Shown here: positions 19,804 through 33,604 of the stretch, in pieces
Layout of the letters: each line of letters starts with the position of its first letter
Numbering within the stretch: the first letter of the stretch is position 1
From: Pukyongiella litopenaei
Lineage (GTDB): Bacteria > Pseudomonadota > Alphaproteobacteria > Rhodobacterales > Rhodobacteraceae
Direction of reading: 5' to 3'
Length of the DNA: 64,000 nucleotides
Assembly: GCF_003008555.2 (NCBI RefSeq)
Contig: NZ_CP027665.1
Coordinates: 2,728,001 to 2,792,000, forward strand
Translations under genes and position numbers: made by a program
The notes under the pieces: generated by a model
What the model was told of the DNA's origin: nothing
The model's database searches: none
Seen by the model: the letters and a program-made list of their open reading frames with translations, nothing else

Positions 19804-20801
19804 GCGATCCTCTTGGCCTCGGGCGCGCAGGCAGCCACCATCGCGCCGGTTTGCTTGAAGCAATGCAGCGAAAACAACGCCTGGTGCCGGACGTCGCGAA
19901 ACTCGGGCAGGGTGCAGACCCGCGTCAGGACCGACATCGCGTCCTTGCGGCTGCGGGCGTGGATCATCGAATAGAGCCGGTAGGTCCAGACACCGGGAAC
20001 AGGCGCGCGTTCATAGCACAGGGTGATACCCGGCTGCGCAGCCAGCAGCGGGCCGGCGGCGGTGATCGTGTCGTGGTCCATGTCCCAGACCACCATCGCG
20101 TTCGACCGCCATCCCAGCGCCCGGTGGCGCACGATCACGCCCAGCCGCGAGACGATCCCGGCCGCGACCAGCGCGCGCACACGGTCCAGCACCTGCGTCT
20201 CGGTCATGCCCAGCTGGCCGGCCAGTTCGGCAAAGGGGCGGGGCAGCAGCGGCAGCCCGCGTGTCAGCGCCTGCAGCAGCGGCCGGTCGTCGGGCCGGAA
20301 CGCGGCGATGTCCACCGGCGGTTTCGGCGCCGCGCCGCCGATCTGCCCCTTCAGGGTAAAACCGAGATCGACGTTGAACGGGCGCACCAGCGGCAGGTCC
20401 AGCACGCGCAGCCCGGTCAGCGCCCTGATCCGCGCCAGCGTCGCGTTGACATGGGCGCGGTCGGGGCCGGTGGCCACGAACCAGAGGTTCCAGTCATGTT
20501 CGCGCTGGTAGTTGTGATTGACCCCGGGCTGCGCGCCGATCACCTCGGCGATCTCGCCGATCCGGTGGTCGGGTGCGGCCACCGCCGCCAGCGTGCTGGC
20601 CGACACGGTGTTGGGCGCGCAGGTGGCGCCGACGCGGGTGATGCGCCCGGTCTGCCGGTGATGCTCCAGCCGGGCGATCACGTCGGCCTCGCCGACCCCC
20701 AGCGCATGGGCCAGGCTGGCAAAGGGCCGGGATTCGACCGGAAAGCCGCGTTGCCAGTCGTTCAGCAGCGCCTGGTCGATCGGATCGCTTACGCCTTCCA
20801 T
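19800..20801 (-). CDS. nirDL: NirD-NirL fusion, siroheme decarboxylase
   Basis: This 333-residue protein contains two Lrp-like siroheme decarboxylase units in tandem. The first is about residues 1-155 (ALLNDWQRGFPVESRPFA... NYQREHDWNLWFV). The second is about residues 175-320 (LLQALTRGLPLLPRPFAEL... GVWTYRLYSMIH). In some denitrifiers these are separate genes nirD and nirL; here they are one reading frame. The ATG 4 bases after the nirF stop gives MEGVSDPIDQALL. It acts with NirG/NirH on siroheme. Confidence 0.92.
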   Translation of the reverse strand: MEGVSDPIDQALLNDWQRGFPVESRPFASLAHALGVGEADVIARLEHHRQTGRITRVGATCAPNTVSASTLAAVAAPDHRIGEIAEVIGAQPGVNHNYQREHDWNLWFVATGPDRAHVNATLARIRALTGLRVLDLPLVRPFNVDLGFTLKGQIGGAAPKPPVDIAAFRPDDRPLLQALTRGLPLLPRPFAELAGQLGMTETQVLDRVRALVAAGIVSRLGVIVRHRALGWRSNAMVVWDMDHDTITAAGPLLAAQPGITLCYERAPVPGVWTYRLYSMIHARSRKDAMSVLTRVCTLPEFRDVRHQALFSLHCFKQTGAMVAACAPEAKRIA

Positions 20802-20805
20802 CGGA

Positions 20806-21942
20806 TTACAACCCCGTCCGGTGCGCGCGCGCGGTAAAGAAGATGCCCGAGGGGCTTTCGGCGTCGATCTCGCGCAGCTTCTCGAAGCTCTGCGTGTCGT
20901 AGACCATGACCTTGCCGGCATCGCGCACCGACAACCAGACCTCGTGACCGCGCGGGGTGAACTCCATGTGCAGCACGCCGGGACCGGGCGCAAACTGGTG
21001 CACGACCTGCTTGGTCACGCTGTCGATGACCTGGATCGTGTCGTTGTCGGGATGGGCGAAGTTCACCCAGACCTGCCGCCCGTCCGGCCGCGCCATGGCA
21101 AAGACCGGCTGGCCGTGGGTCGCGGTGCGCCCGGTTTCTTCGAGGCTGCGGGCATCGACCCAGAGCACCTCGTGCTGGCCGACCGCCGGCAGCACGAAAT
21201 CCTGCCCCGCCAGCGCCCAGCCTTCGAGATGCGGCATCTTGTAGACCGGCAGGTCCTCGCGGCCCGCCGCATAGCCCGGCAGGATCGGGCGCGGCTGCGG
21301 CGCGTCCTGCCACAGATCCAGCGCGGTCAGGTGGTCGGCACCGAACAGCCCGGCGATATAGGTCCGTCCGTCCGCCGTCACCAGCGCGTCATAGGGGCGG
21401 TCCCCGATGCCCTCGATCCGGGTGATTTCGGGGGTTCCGCCCGACAGGTCCGCAATCCAGGTTTCACCCTCGTCCCACAGGGTGAACACGAAACGGCGGC
21501 CGGGAATGTCCACCAGCCCGATGGTTTTCGATCCGGTGGGAATATCGGCGACCATGTCCAGCGTGTCGGCGTCGAAGATCCGCACCCCGCCAGGTTCGTA
21601 GTTCGAGACCGCGACCAGGCGGCCATCGTCGGAAATCGCCCCGCCGATGGAATTGCCCGCCTGCATCACCCGGTTGACCACGGCCTGTTCCAGGATGTCC
21701 ACCTTGGTCAGCCCGCCATCGCGGCCAAAGACATAGGCAAAGCGTTCGTCGGGCGAATAGACCAGCGAGGCATGCGACAGGTCGCCCAGCCCCTCGATCC
21801 GGCCCAGCGCGGCGCGGTCGGACTGGTCCACCACCAGCAGCGACCCGCTGGCACGTTCCACGATCAGGCCCAGGTCGCCGGTGGGCTGCGCCGTCGCCGG
21901 GGCGGCGAGCGCGAGCGTCACCGCAAGGATGAGCTGTTTCAT
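20806..21942 (-). CDS. nirF: NirF, heme d1 biosynthesis propeller protein
   Basis: This 378-residue protein has a cleavable signal (MKQLILAVTLALAAPATAQ) and a d1-type beta-propeller without a c-heme motif. This matches NirF, a periplasmic or lipid-anchored heme d1 biosynthesis factor. Here the signal ends in an AxA-type site rather than a lipobox, so a soluble periplasmic form is likely. The start overlaps the nirC stop by 4 bases. Conserved-looking His residues are in DLSHAS, PHLEGW and LHMEF. Confidence 0.93.
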   Translation of the reverse strand: MKQLILAVTLALAAPATAQPTGDLGLIVERASGSLLVVDQSDRAALGRIEGLGDLSHASLVYSPDERFAYVFGRDGGLTKVDILEQAVVNRVMQAGNSIGGAISDDGRLVAVSNYEPGGVRIFDADTLDMVADIPTGSKTIGLVDIPGRRFVFTLWDEGETWIADLSGGTPEITRIEGIGDRPYDALVTADGRTYIAGLFGADHLTALDLWQDAPQPRPILPGYAAGREDLPVYKMPHLEGWALAGQDFVLPAVGQHEVLWVDARSLEETGRTATHGQPVFAMARPDGRQVWVNFAHPDNDTIQVIDSVTKQVVHQFAPGPGVLHMEFTPRGHEVWLSVRDAGKVMVYDTQSFEKLREIDAESPSGIFFTARAHRTGL

Positions 21943-22262
21943 TCGGTATCTCCGGTCAGCAGATATTCGACGATCCAGGCGGCCTCGGCCTCGGACAACA
22001 GCGGTCGCCAGGGCGGCATCGGGGTGCCGGGGATGCCGTCGAGGATGACGGTGGCCAGCGTGTCGGCATCGTAATGCGCCAGCGCGTCCGGGCGGATGTC
22101 GGGGCCCAGCCCGCCTTTCAGCGACAGCCCGTGGCACGACCCGCAATCCTGCAGCACCAGCTGCTCGAGCGCGGCCGCGTCCGGTTTTTCCGTCGCGGCG
22201 ATGCCGGCCGCCGCGACGGCGCCGGCTGCCAGCAACGGGAGGCCGATCAGGATCCTATTCAC
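21939..22262 (-). CDS. nirC: NirC, monoheme c-type cytochrome
   Basis: This 107-residue precursor has an N-terminal signal, a heme motif CGSCH at residues 40-44 and a probable axial Met in GTPMPPW (Met82). NirC is a small periplasmic electron carrier or maturation cytochrome for NirS. It overlaps nirE by 8 bases upstream and nirF by 4 bases downstream. Confidence 0.93.
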   Translation of the reverse strand: MNRILIGLPLLAAGAVAAAGIAATEKPDAAALEQLVLQDCGSCHGLSLKGGLGPDIRPDALAHYDADTLATVILDGIPGTPMPPWRPLLSEAEAAWIVEYLLTGDTE

Positions 22263-23043
22263 CGGCCATCACCGTCGGTTCGGTCAGCACCCGCGGCAGG
22301 GGCCTGGCGGTGTCGTCGCGATAGAGCGAAACGACATGGCCGATCACGAACAGGACCGGCGCGCGCATCGGCATCGCGCTGATGTCGACGCCGATCTGGT
22401 CCAGCCGCGAGACCAGCCGTTGCTCGCGCGGCGTGGTTGCCGCGGAAATGGCCATCACCGGCAGCGCGGCGGGCATGCCTTCGCCCATCAGGCGCAGCGC
22501 GATCTCGGCGATGTTGGCCGCGCCCATATAGACCACCAGCGTGGTGTCGGGGCAGGCGAGGCTCTTCCAGTCCAGGTCGAGGCGCTGGTCGGCCGCGCGA
22601 TGGCCGGTCACATAGCGCACGCCGGTCGCCAGGCCGCGATGGGTCAGCGGCACGCCGGTGGCGGCGGCGGTGCCCTGCGCGGCGGTGATGCCGGGGGCAT
22701 AGTCCACCGCGAGACCGCGTTCGGTCAGATAAGCGGCCTCTTCCGAGCCGCGCCCGAAGATGAGCGGGTCGCCGCCCTTCAGTCGCGCGACGGTCAGCCC
22801 CTGCGCGGCCAGTTCGGCGAGAATTTCGTTGATCCGGTCCTGCGGGACCGTGTGGCAGTTCGGGGCCTTGCCCACCGGGATCATCTGCGCGGTCGCCGGG
22901 GCAAGGTCGAGTATCTCGGGCGAGACAAGCCGGTCATAGACCACCGCGTCCGCTTCCTTCAGCATCCTCAGCGCGCGCAGCGTCAGAAGCTCCGCGTCGC
23001 CGGGTCCGGCGCCGATCAGATAAACCTTGCCATTGGTGGACAT
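22255..23043 (-). CDS. nirE: NirE, uroporphyrinogen-III C-methyltransferase
   Basis: This 262-residue SUMT-family enzyme methylates uroporphyrinogen III to precorrin-2, the first committed step to heme d1. Motifs are VYLIGAGPGDAELLTLRA (SAM-binding loop), VVYDRLVSPEIL, VARLKGGDPLIFGRGSEE and the PGITAAQGTAAATGVPLTHRG block. It has no siroheme synthase (CysG-type) extension, so it is the dedicated nir paralogue. It lies 84 bases after nirS, separated by a GC-rich hairpin. Confidence 0.95.
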   Translation of the reverse strand: MSTNGKVYLIGAGPGDAELLTLRALRMLKEADAVVYDRLVSPEILDLAPATAQMIPVGKAPNCHTVPQDRINEILAELAAQGLTVARLKGGDPLIFGRGSEEAAYLTERGLAVDYAPGITAAQGTAAATGVPLTHRGLATGVRYVTGHRAADQRLDLDWKSLACPDTTLVVYMGAANIAEIALRLMGEGMPAALPVMAISAATTPREQRLVSRLDQIGVDISAMPMRAPVLFVIGHVVSLYRDDTARPLPRVLTEPTVMAGE

Positions 23044-23086
23044 GCGGGTGGCTCCCTGGCTGCCTGGCGTGTCGTGTCGGGGTGAA

Positions 23087-23113
23087 CCGGGGGCCGGACA
23101 GGCCGGCCCCCGG
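23087..23113 (-). repeat. GC-rich inverted repeat between nirS and nirE
   Basis: CCGGGGGCCGG and CCGGCCCCCGG form a perfect 11-bp stem around a 5-base loop. No T run follows on the nirS strand (the next bases read TTCACC), so it is more likely an mRNA-stabilising or partial-attenuation hairpin than a full terminator. Its place just after nirS would let NirS be made in excess over the heme d1 enzymes. Confidence 0.6.
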
Positions 23114-23127
23114 GGCGAGGCATGGCC

Positions 23128-27087
<3,960 letters not shown>

Positions 27088-27091
<4 letters not shown>

Positions 27092-28302
27092 GGATGTCGG
27101 TCATGAAAACGGTGTTTTCCGAAGGCTTTCGCGCCTTTTTCGGCGCGGCGGGCCTGTATGCGGTGTTTTCGCTGCTGGTCTGGGAACTCTACCTGGGCAT
27201 TCACGCGTCCGGCGGCCTGGTGACCGGCCTGCCCTTCGGGGTGCCGCCGCATCTGTGGCACGGGCATGAGATGATCTTTGGCTATGCGACCGCGGCGCTG
27301 GGCGGGTTCCTGTTGACCGCGGTGCCGAACTGGACCGGCGCCCGGTCCGCGCCGCAGCGGTTCATCGCGCTGGCCACCGGGCTGTGGCTGGCGGGGCGGA
27401 TCGCGGTCTGGTTCGCCGGCTACCTGCCGCCGGTCCTGGTGGCGGTTGCGGACCTGGCGTTCCTGCCGCTGCTGGCGTTCAAGATCGCGCTGCAGCTGGT
27501 GCGCCGGCCCAAGCCGCAGAACATGGTGTTCCTGGCCTTCATCACCCTGATCTGGGTCGGCAACCTGCTGGTCCATCTGGAATGGACCGGCCTGACCGGG
27601 GATACGCTGGCGACGGGCATGCGCGCGGGGCTGTTCGGCCTGTGCGCGATGATCGCGGTGCTGGGCGGACGCGTCACCCCGGCCTTTACCCGCAACGCGA
27701 TGAAACGCGCGGGCGTGGACGAGGCCCGCTGGCCCGTCAGCCACCCGGCCGTCGAACGCCCCGCCGTGCTGCTGGTCGCCGCCGTGCCGGTGCTGCTGCT
27801 GGCGCAGGCGCCAGCGGCACTGACCGGCGCGGTCGCGGTGATCGCGGGCCTGCTGCAATTCGCCCGCCTCGCCACCTGGGCCGGGCGCTGGACCTGGAAC
27901 CAGCCGATTCTCTGGTCGCTGCACCTGGGTATCGCGTTCCTGGGCGCGGGGCTGGTGACATGGGGGCTGGCGGCGCTGGGATATGGCAGCGAGGTCGGCG
28001 CGCTGCACATTCTGGGCATCGGCGCGGTCGGTGGCATGACGCTGGCGGTGATGAGCCGCGCGATCCTCGGTCATTCCGGGCGCGCGCTGGTGGCGCCGCG
28101 CCCGGTCGCGGTCGCCTATGCGCTGGTCGCGGCGGCGGCGTTGATTCGCTGGCTGGGATCGGAACTGGCGGGTGATCTGTATTTCCCGTTGATGCTGGGC
28201 GCCGGCGCGCTGTGGATCGCGGGATTCACCTTGTTTCTGACCGCGCTGGGGCCGATCATCTGCACCCCGCGCCCGCCGCGCGAACAGGGGGCCGCCGCCT
28301 GA
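27088..28302 (+). CDS. NnrS-family heme-copper membrane protein
   Basis: This protein of about 404 residues has roughly twelve hydrophobic helices. NnrS-family features are FSEGFRAFF near the start, LWHGHEMIFGYATAALGGFLLTAVPNWTG and the C-terminal GGMTLAVMSRAILGHSGR. NnrS proteins bind heme and copper and are linked to NO resistance or denitrification. The ATG at 27088 overlaps the nirI stop (ATGA); ATG 27103 with GAGG before it is an equally good start. It is probably co-transcribed with nirI. Confidence 0.88.
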
Positions 28303-28352
28303 TGCCCGGCCACCCGGCGCAACCCGCTGATGGCGGGCGAAAAACGCCGATC

Positions 28353-28366
28353 TTGACTTTAGTTAA
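28353..28366 (+). promoter_or_regulatory. FNR/DNR-type box upstream of norC
   Basis: TTGACTTTAGTTAA matches TTGAC-N4-GTCAA except for one base in the right half. It lies 65 bases before the norC ATG. It is the third such box in the island, which supports common control of nos, nir and nor. Confidence 0.75.
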
Positions 28367-28430
28367 GGCGACTGCCCCCCACGGGGCGTAGCGAAATCAC
28401 ATCACACACGCAGCGCAAAAGGAGAGCGCA

Positions 28431-28883
28431 ATGCGCGAAGTCATGACCAAGAGCATGGCCCGGAACATCTTTTTCGGCGGGTCCCTGTTCTTCATCATCA
28501 TATTCGTGGGCCTGACCGCCCATTCGCACCGCTACATGGTGACCACCTCGACCGATGCCGAGGGGCTGACCGAAAGCGTAATCAAGGGCAAGCATGTCTG
28601 GGAACGGCATGCTTGCATCAACTGCCACTCGATCATGGGTGAAGGCGCCTATTTCGCGCCGGAACTGATGAACGTGATGGCGCGCTGGGGGGTCGAGGAC
28701 GATCCCGATGCGGCGTTCGAAACGCTCAAGGCATGGATGCAGGCAATGCCCACCGGCATCGAGGGCCGCCGGCAGATGCCCCTGTTCGACCTGTCCGACG
28801 AGGAATACCGCGCCCTGAGCGATTTCCTGCTCTGGACCAATACAATCGACGCCCAGGGCTGGCCGCCCAACGACGCGGGCTGA
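28431..28883 (+). CDS. norC: NorC, cytochrome c subunit of nitric-oxide reductase
   Basis: This 150-residue membrane-anchored cytochrome passes electrons to NorB. A single N-terminal transmembrane helix (about residues 12-30) is followed by a periplasmic domain with CINCH at 62-66 and a probable axial Met in RRQMPLFDLSDEE (Met116). AAAGGAGAG precedes the ATG. It is the first gene of norCBQDEF. Confidence 0.96.
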   Translation: MREVMTKSMARNIFFGGSLFFIIIFVGLTAHSHRYMVTTSTDAEGLTESVIKGKHVWERHACINCHSIMGEGAYFAPELMNVMARWGVEDDPDAAFETLKAWMQAMPTGIEGRRQMPLFDLSDEEYRALSDFLLWTNTIDAQGWPPNDAG

Positions 28884-28899
28884 GGAAGGTAGAGAACCG

Positions 28900-30297
28900 A
28901 TGAAATACGAATCACAAAAGATCGCCTATGCCTATTTCGCCGTTGCGCTGGGGCTGTTCGCGATCCAGATCCTTGGCGGGTTGCTGGCCGGCTTCGTCTA
29001 TGTGATGCCGAACACGCTGTCCGAGTTGTTGCCGTTCAACATCATCCGCATGTTGCACACCAACAGCCTGGTCGTCTGGCTGCTGCTGGGCTTCTTCGGG
29101 GCGGCCTATTTCCTGATCCCGGAAGAGGCCGAACGCGAGATCCATTCGCCGACGCTGGCCTATCTGCAGCTGATCATCCTGGTGGTCGGCACGCTGGGCG
29201 TGGTGCTCACCTATGTGTTCAACCTGTTCGAAGGCCACTGGCTGCTGGGCAAGGAAGGCCGCGAGTTCCTGGAACAGCCCAAATGGGTCAAGGCAGGGAT
29301 CGTCGTTGCGGCGCTGATTTTCCTCTACAACGTCTCGATGACGGTGCTGAAGGGCCGCAAGACCGCGATCAGCAACATCCTGTTGCTGGGCCTGTGGGGG
29401 CTGGCGCTGCTGTTCCTGTTCGCCTTCTACAACCCGGCCAACCTCAGCCTCGACAAGCTGTACTGGTGGTATGTGATCCACCTGTGGGTCGAAGGCGTGT
29501 GGGAACTGATCATGGCGTCGATCCTGGCCTACCTGATGCTGAAGCTGACCGGCGTGGACCGCGAGATCGTCGAGAAATGGCTCTATGTCATCGTCGCTGC
29601 GGCGCTGTTCTCGGGCATCCTCGGCACCGGGCACCACTATTACTGGATCGGCGCGCCGGGATACTGGCAGTGGATCGGCTCGATCTTCTCGTCGCTCGAG
29701 GTGATCCCCTTCTTCGCGATGATGAGCTTTGCCTTCGTCATGGTCTGGAAGGGCCGCCGGGACCATCCCAACAAGGCCGCGCTGCTGTGGAGCCTCGGCT
29801 GTGCCGTGCTGGCCTTCTTCGGCGCCGGGATCTGGGGCTTCCTGCACACGCTGCACGGGGTGAACTACTACACCCACGGCACCCAGATCACCGCCGCGCA
29901 CGGGCACCTGGCTTTCTTCGGCGCCTATGTCTGCCTGAACCTGGCGGTGTTCTCCTACGCGATGCCGATCCTGAAGCACCGCGATCCCTACAACCAGGTG
30001 CTGAACATGGCGTCGTTCTGGCTGATGGCGGGTGGCATGGTGTTCATGACCTTCACGCTGACCTTCGCCGGGACCGTGCAGACGCATATGCAGCGCGTGG
30101 TGGGCGACTACTACATGGACGTGCAGGACAGCATCGCGGTGTTCTACTGGATGCGCTTCGGTGCCGGGCTGGTGGTCCTGCTGGGTGTGCTGCTGTTCCT
30201 CTACGCGATCTTCGTGCCGCGCAAGGAAGTGGTGCGGCCGGGTCGTCTCGAACGTGAACGGCTCGAAAACGACCCTGACCATGTAGCGGCGGAGTGA
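28900..30297 (+). CDS. norB: NorB, nitric-oxide reductase catalytic subunit
   Basis: This 465-residue heme-copper-oxidase-superfamily protein reduces two NO to N2O. About 12 membrane helices are seen. Metal ligands are recognisable: His in [10 protein letters not shown] (low-spin heme), His194 in HLWVEGVWE with the FeB-site Glu198, His245-His246 in GTGHHYYW, and His334/His336 in AAHGHLAFF. It has the short cNOR length with NorC as partner, not the longer quinol-oxidising qNOR. AGGAAGG precedes the start. Confidence 0.97.
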   Translation: MKYESQKIAYAYFAVALGLFAIQILGGLLAGFVYVMPNTLSELLPFNIIRMLHTNSLVVWLLLGFFGAAYFLIPEEAEREIHSPTLAYLQLIILVVGTLGVVLTYVFNLFEGHWLLGKEGREFLEQPKWVKAGIVVAALIFLYNVSMTVLKGRKTAISNILLLGLWGLALLFLFAFYNPANLSLDKLYWWYVIHLWVEGVWELIMASILAYLMLKLTGVDREIVEKWLYVIVAAALFSGILGTGHHYYWIGAPGYWQWIGSIFSSLEVIPFFAMMSFAFVMVWKGRRDHPNKAALLWSLGCAVLAFFGAGIWGFLHTLHGVNYYTHGTQITAAHGHLAFFGAYVCLNLAVFSYAMPILKHRDPYNQVLNMASFWLMAGGMVFMTFTLTFAGTVQTHMQRVVGDYYMDVQDSIAVFYWMRFGAGLVVLLGVLLFLYAIFVPRKEVVRPGRLERERLENDPDHVAAE

Positions 30298-30302
30298 CCG
30301 GA

Positions 30303-31112
30303 ATGAACGCTTATGCGAACCTGACGGAGGGGGCGGCGGACGCCCCCTTCTATCTCGAACAGGGGGACGAATGTGCCCTGTTCGAGGCGGCGAGTGCCAA
30401 CAACCTGCCGGTCCTGCTCAAGGGGCCGACGGGCTGCGGCAAGACCCGGTTCGTCGCCCATATGGCGGCACGGCTGGGCCGGCCGCTCTATACCGTGGCC
30501 TGCCATGACGACCTGTCGGCGGCCGACCTGATCGGGCGCTACCTGCTCAAGGGCGGCGAAACCGTGTGGGTGGACGGGCCGCTAACGCGGGCGGTGCGCG
30601 AAGGCGCGATCTGCTATCTCGACGAGGTGGTCGAGGCCCGCAAGGACGTGACCGTGGTGCTGCACCCGCTGACCGACGACCGGCGCATCCTGCCGATCGA
30701 CCGCACCGGCGAGGAACTCGAAGCCGCGCCCGGCTTCATGCTCGTGGCCTCCTACAACCCCGGTTACCAGAACATCCTCAAGACGCTGAAACCGTCGACG
30801 CGGCAGCGGTTCGTGGCGATGGAATTCGATTTCCCCGCGCCCGAGGCCGAGATTGCCGTGGTGGCGCGCGAAAGCGGGCTGGACGCGGACAAGGTCAAAT
30901 CGCTGGTCCGGCTGGCGGGCAAGCTGCGTGCGCTCAAGGGCCAGGACCTCGAGGAAGGCGTTTCGACCCGGCTGGTGGTCTATGCCGCCACGCTGATCGC
31001 GCAGGGCATGGGTGTCGAACGCGCCATCGAGGCGGCGATGATCGAGCCGCTCACGGATGATGCCGAAGTCAAACGCGGGCTGCTCGACCTGGTGACGGCT
31101 GTCTACGGGTGA
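30303..31112 (+). CDS. norQ: NorQ, MoxR/CbbQ-type AAA+ ATPase
   Basis: This 269-residue AAA+ protein works with NorD to activate nitric-oxide reductase, probably by inserting non-heme iron. Walker A GPTGCGKT is at residues 41-48, the Walker B-like CYLDEVVEA is near 105, and the CbbQ/NorQ-type SYNPGYQN and [11 protein letters not shown] follow. A GTG at 30294 overlapping the norB stop is an alternative start. Confidence 0.94.
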   Translation: MNAYANLTEGAADAPFYLEQGDECALFEAASANNLPVLLKGPTGCGKTRFVAHMAARLGRPLYTVACHDDLSAADLIGRYLLKGGETVWVDGPLTRAVREGAICYLDEVVEARKDVTVVLHPLTDDRRILPIDRTGEELEAAPGFMLVASYNPGYQNILKTLKPSTRQRFVAMEFDFPAPEAEIAVVARESGLDADKVKSLVRLAGKLRALKGQDLEEGVSTRLVVYAATLIAQGMGVERAIEAAMIEPLTDDAEVKRGLLDLVTAVYG

Positions 31113-31115
31113 TCC

Positions 31116-33050
31116 ATGGCGGTGCGCGATCTCGACATCGAACCGTGGGAGCCGGAGGAAACCGTCGGCAAGCTGTGGCATGCCTTTGCCAGCCGGCTGG
31201 ACGCGCCCGCGCAATATGAGGATGCCGGCGTCGACCTGTCCGAACTGTCGGGCCGGCTGGCGGTGTTCTTCCGCGGCCTGGGCGGCGCGCCGTCGGTCGA
31301 ACTGCGCGCCGTGTCGCCTGAACTCAGCCGCCACCGGCTGAGTTTCCTGCGCCGGCTGGGCACCGAGGCCGAGATCGTCCCGCGTGCCAGTTTCGACGGT
31401 GAATGCCTGCGCCTGCCCGAACGGCTGGCGGTGTTTCCCACCCGCGGGGCCAATGGCGCGCTCTATCTGTGGCTCGCCGCGGCGGCGGCCCATGCGCCCG
31501 CGTCACCGCCTCCGGCCGATGATCTGTTGCAGGCCGATCTGGCCGCGATCGTCGCCGCCCGCGCGATGACCGAGACCACGCTGGCGGCGGCTCCGGGTCT
31601 GCGCGGGCTGCATGACACGCTCTGTGCCGCCTGCCTGCACGGGCGCCGCCGGAGCGCGGGCCTGCCGCGATACGAGGCGGCGATCGAGGCGCTGGTCGCC
31701 CAGGCGCTGGGCGATCCCGCGCCGCTGCCCGCGCTGGCGCGGTCGCTGGCCGCCGATCCCGGCGCGGCGCGGGCTCCGCGCGGCTATCAGCCGTTCCAGC
31801 CGGTGCCGCTCTGGCCGGACCTGCGCGAGATGACCTTTTCCGCCGCCGATACGGTGGAAAGCCGCGACACCGAGGGCACCCCCGAGGAAAGCAGCGACAA
31901 GACCCACCGCGCCCGGCGGCGGCAGGCCGACCAGGCCGAACGCGCCGACAGCCTGATCCTGCACAAGTTCGAGGCGATCCTGAGCTGGGCCGAGTTCCTG
32001 AACCTGAACCGCCGGGTCGATGACGACGACCCCGACAATGCCAAGAAGGCCGCCGACGACCAGGACGAGATCGGGCTGGGCCAGATTTCCAAGGCGCCGG
32101 CCACGCGGCTGAAGCTGCATCTCGACCTCGCGCCCGAGGACGTGGACCGCGAACGGCTGGCCGGCAAATCCACCTATCCCGAATGGGACGCCCGCGCCGG
32201 GGTCTATCTGCCCGATCACGTCCGGGTGCTCTATTCGGCCGCCGAGCCGGGCGACGAGGTGCCTTCGTTCCGCGCCGACCCGCGCGCGCAGCGGCGCATC
32301 CGGCAGGTCAAGCGCCAGTTCGAGGCGCTGCGGCCGGGCCGCGTGTTCGTTCCCGCCAGTCTCGACGGCGACGAGCTGGACATGGAGGCGGTGGTCCGCG
32401 CGCAGGCCGATATCCGCGCCAACGGGCAGGGATCGAACCGGATCTGGCGGCAGGCGGTGCCGCAGGCACGCGACCTCGCGGTGTCGATCCTGCTGGATGT
32501 CAGCCGCTCGACCGAAAGCGCGGTCGACGGCCGCGCGGTGATAGATATCGAGCGCGAGGCACTGGCGGCGCTGGGCTGGGGGCTGGACGCCTGCGGCGAC
32601 GATTTCGCCATCCACGCCTTTTCGTCGCTGAAACGCGATCGCGTCTATATCCAGCAATGCAAGGGGTTCGGCGAACCGATGAGCGCGGCGGTCGAGGACC
32701 GGATCGGCGGATTGCGACCGGGGTTCTACACCCGGCTCGGCGCGGCGGTGCGCCATGCCTCGGCCGGGCTGGCGGAACAGTCGAAGAAACGCCGGCTCCT
32801 GCTGGTGATCACCGACGGCAAACCCAACGATCTGGACCACTACGAAGGCCGCCACGGTATCGAGGATACCGCCATGGCGGTGCGCGAGGCGCGCCGCGCG
32901 GGCCATTCGGTGTTCGGCGTCACCGTCGACCGCCGCGCGAAAAGCTGGTTTCCCCGGCTGTTCGGGCGCGGCGGCTTCCATGTGATCCCGCATCCGGACC
33001 GGCTGACCGAGGCGTTGCCGCAGATCTATCGGGAACTGGTGGGCGCATGA
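31116..33050 (+). CDS. norD: NorD, von Willebrand factor A domain protein
   Basis: This 644-residue cytoplasmic protein is the partner of the NorQ ATPase. The C-terminal VWA domain has the MIDAS motif DVSRS at residues 461-465, the downstream TRLGAAVRHAS block and the VITDGKPNDLDHYEG strand. The N-terminal 300 residues are Ala/Arg-rich and helical. The charged stretch around 250-330 contains many D/E/K residues. It starts 3 bases after norQ without a clear ribosome site and overlaps norE by 4 bases. Confidence 0.94.
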   Translation: MAVRDLDIEPWEPEETVGKLWHAFASRLDAPAQYEDAGVDLSELSGRLAVFFRGLGGAPSVELRAVSPELSRHRLSFLRRLGTEAEIVPRASFDGECLRLPERLAVFPTRGANGALYLWLAAAAAHAPASPPPADDLLQADLAAIVAARAMTETTLAAAPGLRGLHDTLCAACLHGRRRSAGLPRYEAAIEALVAQALGDPAPLPALARSLAADPGAARAPRGYQPFQPVPLWPDLREMTFSAADTVESRDTEGTPEESSDKTHRARRRQADQAERADSLILHKFEAILSWAEFLNLNRRVDDDDPDNAKKAADDQDEIGLGQISKAPATRLKLHLDLAPEDVDRERLAGKSTYPEWDARAGVYLPDHVRVLYSAAEPGDEVPSFRADPRAQRRIRQVKRQFEALRPGRVFVPASLDGDELDMEAVVRAQADIRANGQGSNRIWRQAVPQARDLAVSILLDVSRSTESAVDGRAVIDIEREALAALGWGLDACGDDFAIHAFSSLKRDRVYIQQCKGFGEPMSAAVEDRIGGLRPGFYTRLGAAVRHASAGLAEQSKKRRLLLVITDGKPNDLDHYEGRHGIEDTAMAVREARRAGHSVFGVTVDRRAKSWFPRLFGRGGFHVIPHPDRLTEALPQIYRELVGA

Positions 33051-33604
33051 GCGACATGACCGAACCCGGGGCGCTGGACGAACTGCCCGGTGACCTGATG
33101 ATGTGGGTGCTCATCGTCAGCGAATTGCTGGTCTTCGGTGCCGGGCTGGCGGCCTTCATGGCTGTCCGGCTGACCGATCCCGCCGGGTTTGCCGCGGCGC
33201 AGGACGCGCTGCATCGCACCGGGGCGGGGATCAACACCGTGGTCCTGGTCACCAGCGGGTTTCTCGCCGCCATCGCCGGGCCGCTGCTGGCCGGCGGGCA
33301 ATTGCTCCGCGCCCGTGCAGCCCTGGTCGCGGCGGCGGCGCTGGGGGTGCTGTTCCTGGTCATCAAGGGGGCCGAATACGCCGACAAGGCCGAACGGGGC
33401 ATCGCCTGGGATACCCATCCGTTCTACACCTTCTACTATCTGCTGACGGGGTTTCACGCGGCCCATGTGGTCGCGGGCGTGCTGATCCTGCTGCTGGTGG
33501 CGTGGAAGGCGAACGCGCGCAATATCGAGGTGGGCAGCGCCTTCTGGCACATGGTCGACCTGATCTGGGTGCTGCTGTTCCCGGTGATCTACCTGCTGCG
33601 ATGA
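33047..33604 (+). CDS. norE: NorE, cytochrome oxidase subunit III-like protein
   Basis: This 185-residue membrane protein has five predicted helices and the subunit III hallmarks MMWVLIVSELLVFG, DTHPFYTFYYLLTGFHAAHV and SAFWHMVDLIWVLLF. NorE is an accessory protein for full NO-reductase activity. Its ends overlap norD and norF by 4 bases. Confidence 0.93.
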   Translation: MSDMTEPGALDELPGDLMMWVLIVSELLVFGAGLAAFMAVRLTDPAGFAAAQDALHRTGAGINTVVLVTSGFLAAIAGPLLAGGQLLRARAALVAAAALGVLFLVIKGAEYADKAERGIAWDTHPFYTFYYLLTGFHAAHVVAGVLILLLVAWKANARNIEVGSAFWHMVDLIWVLLFPVIYLLR

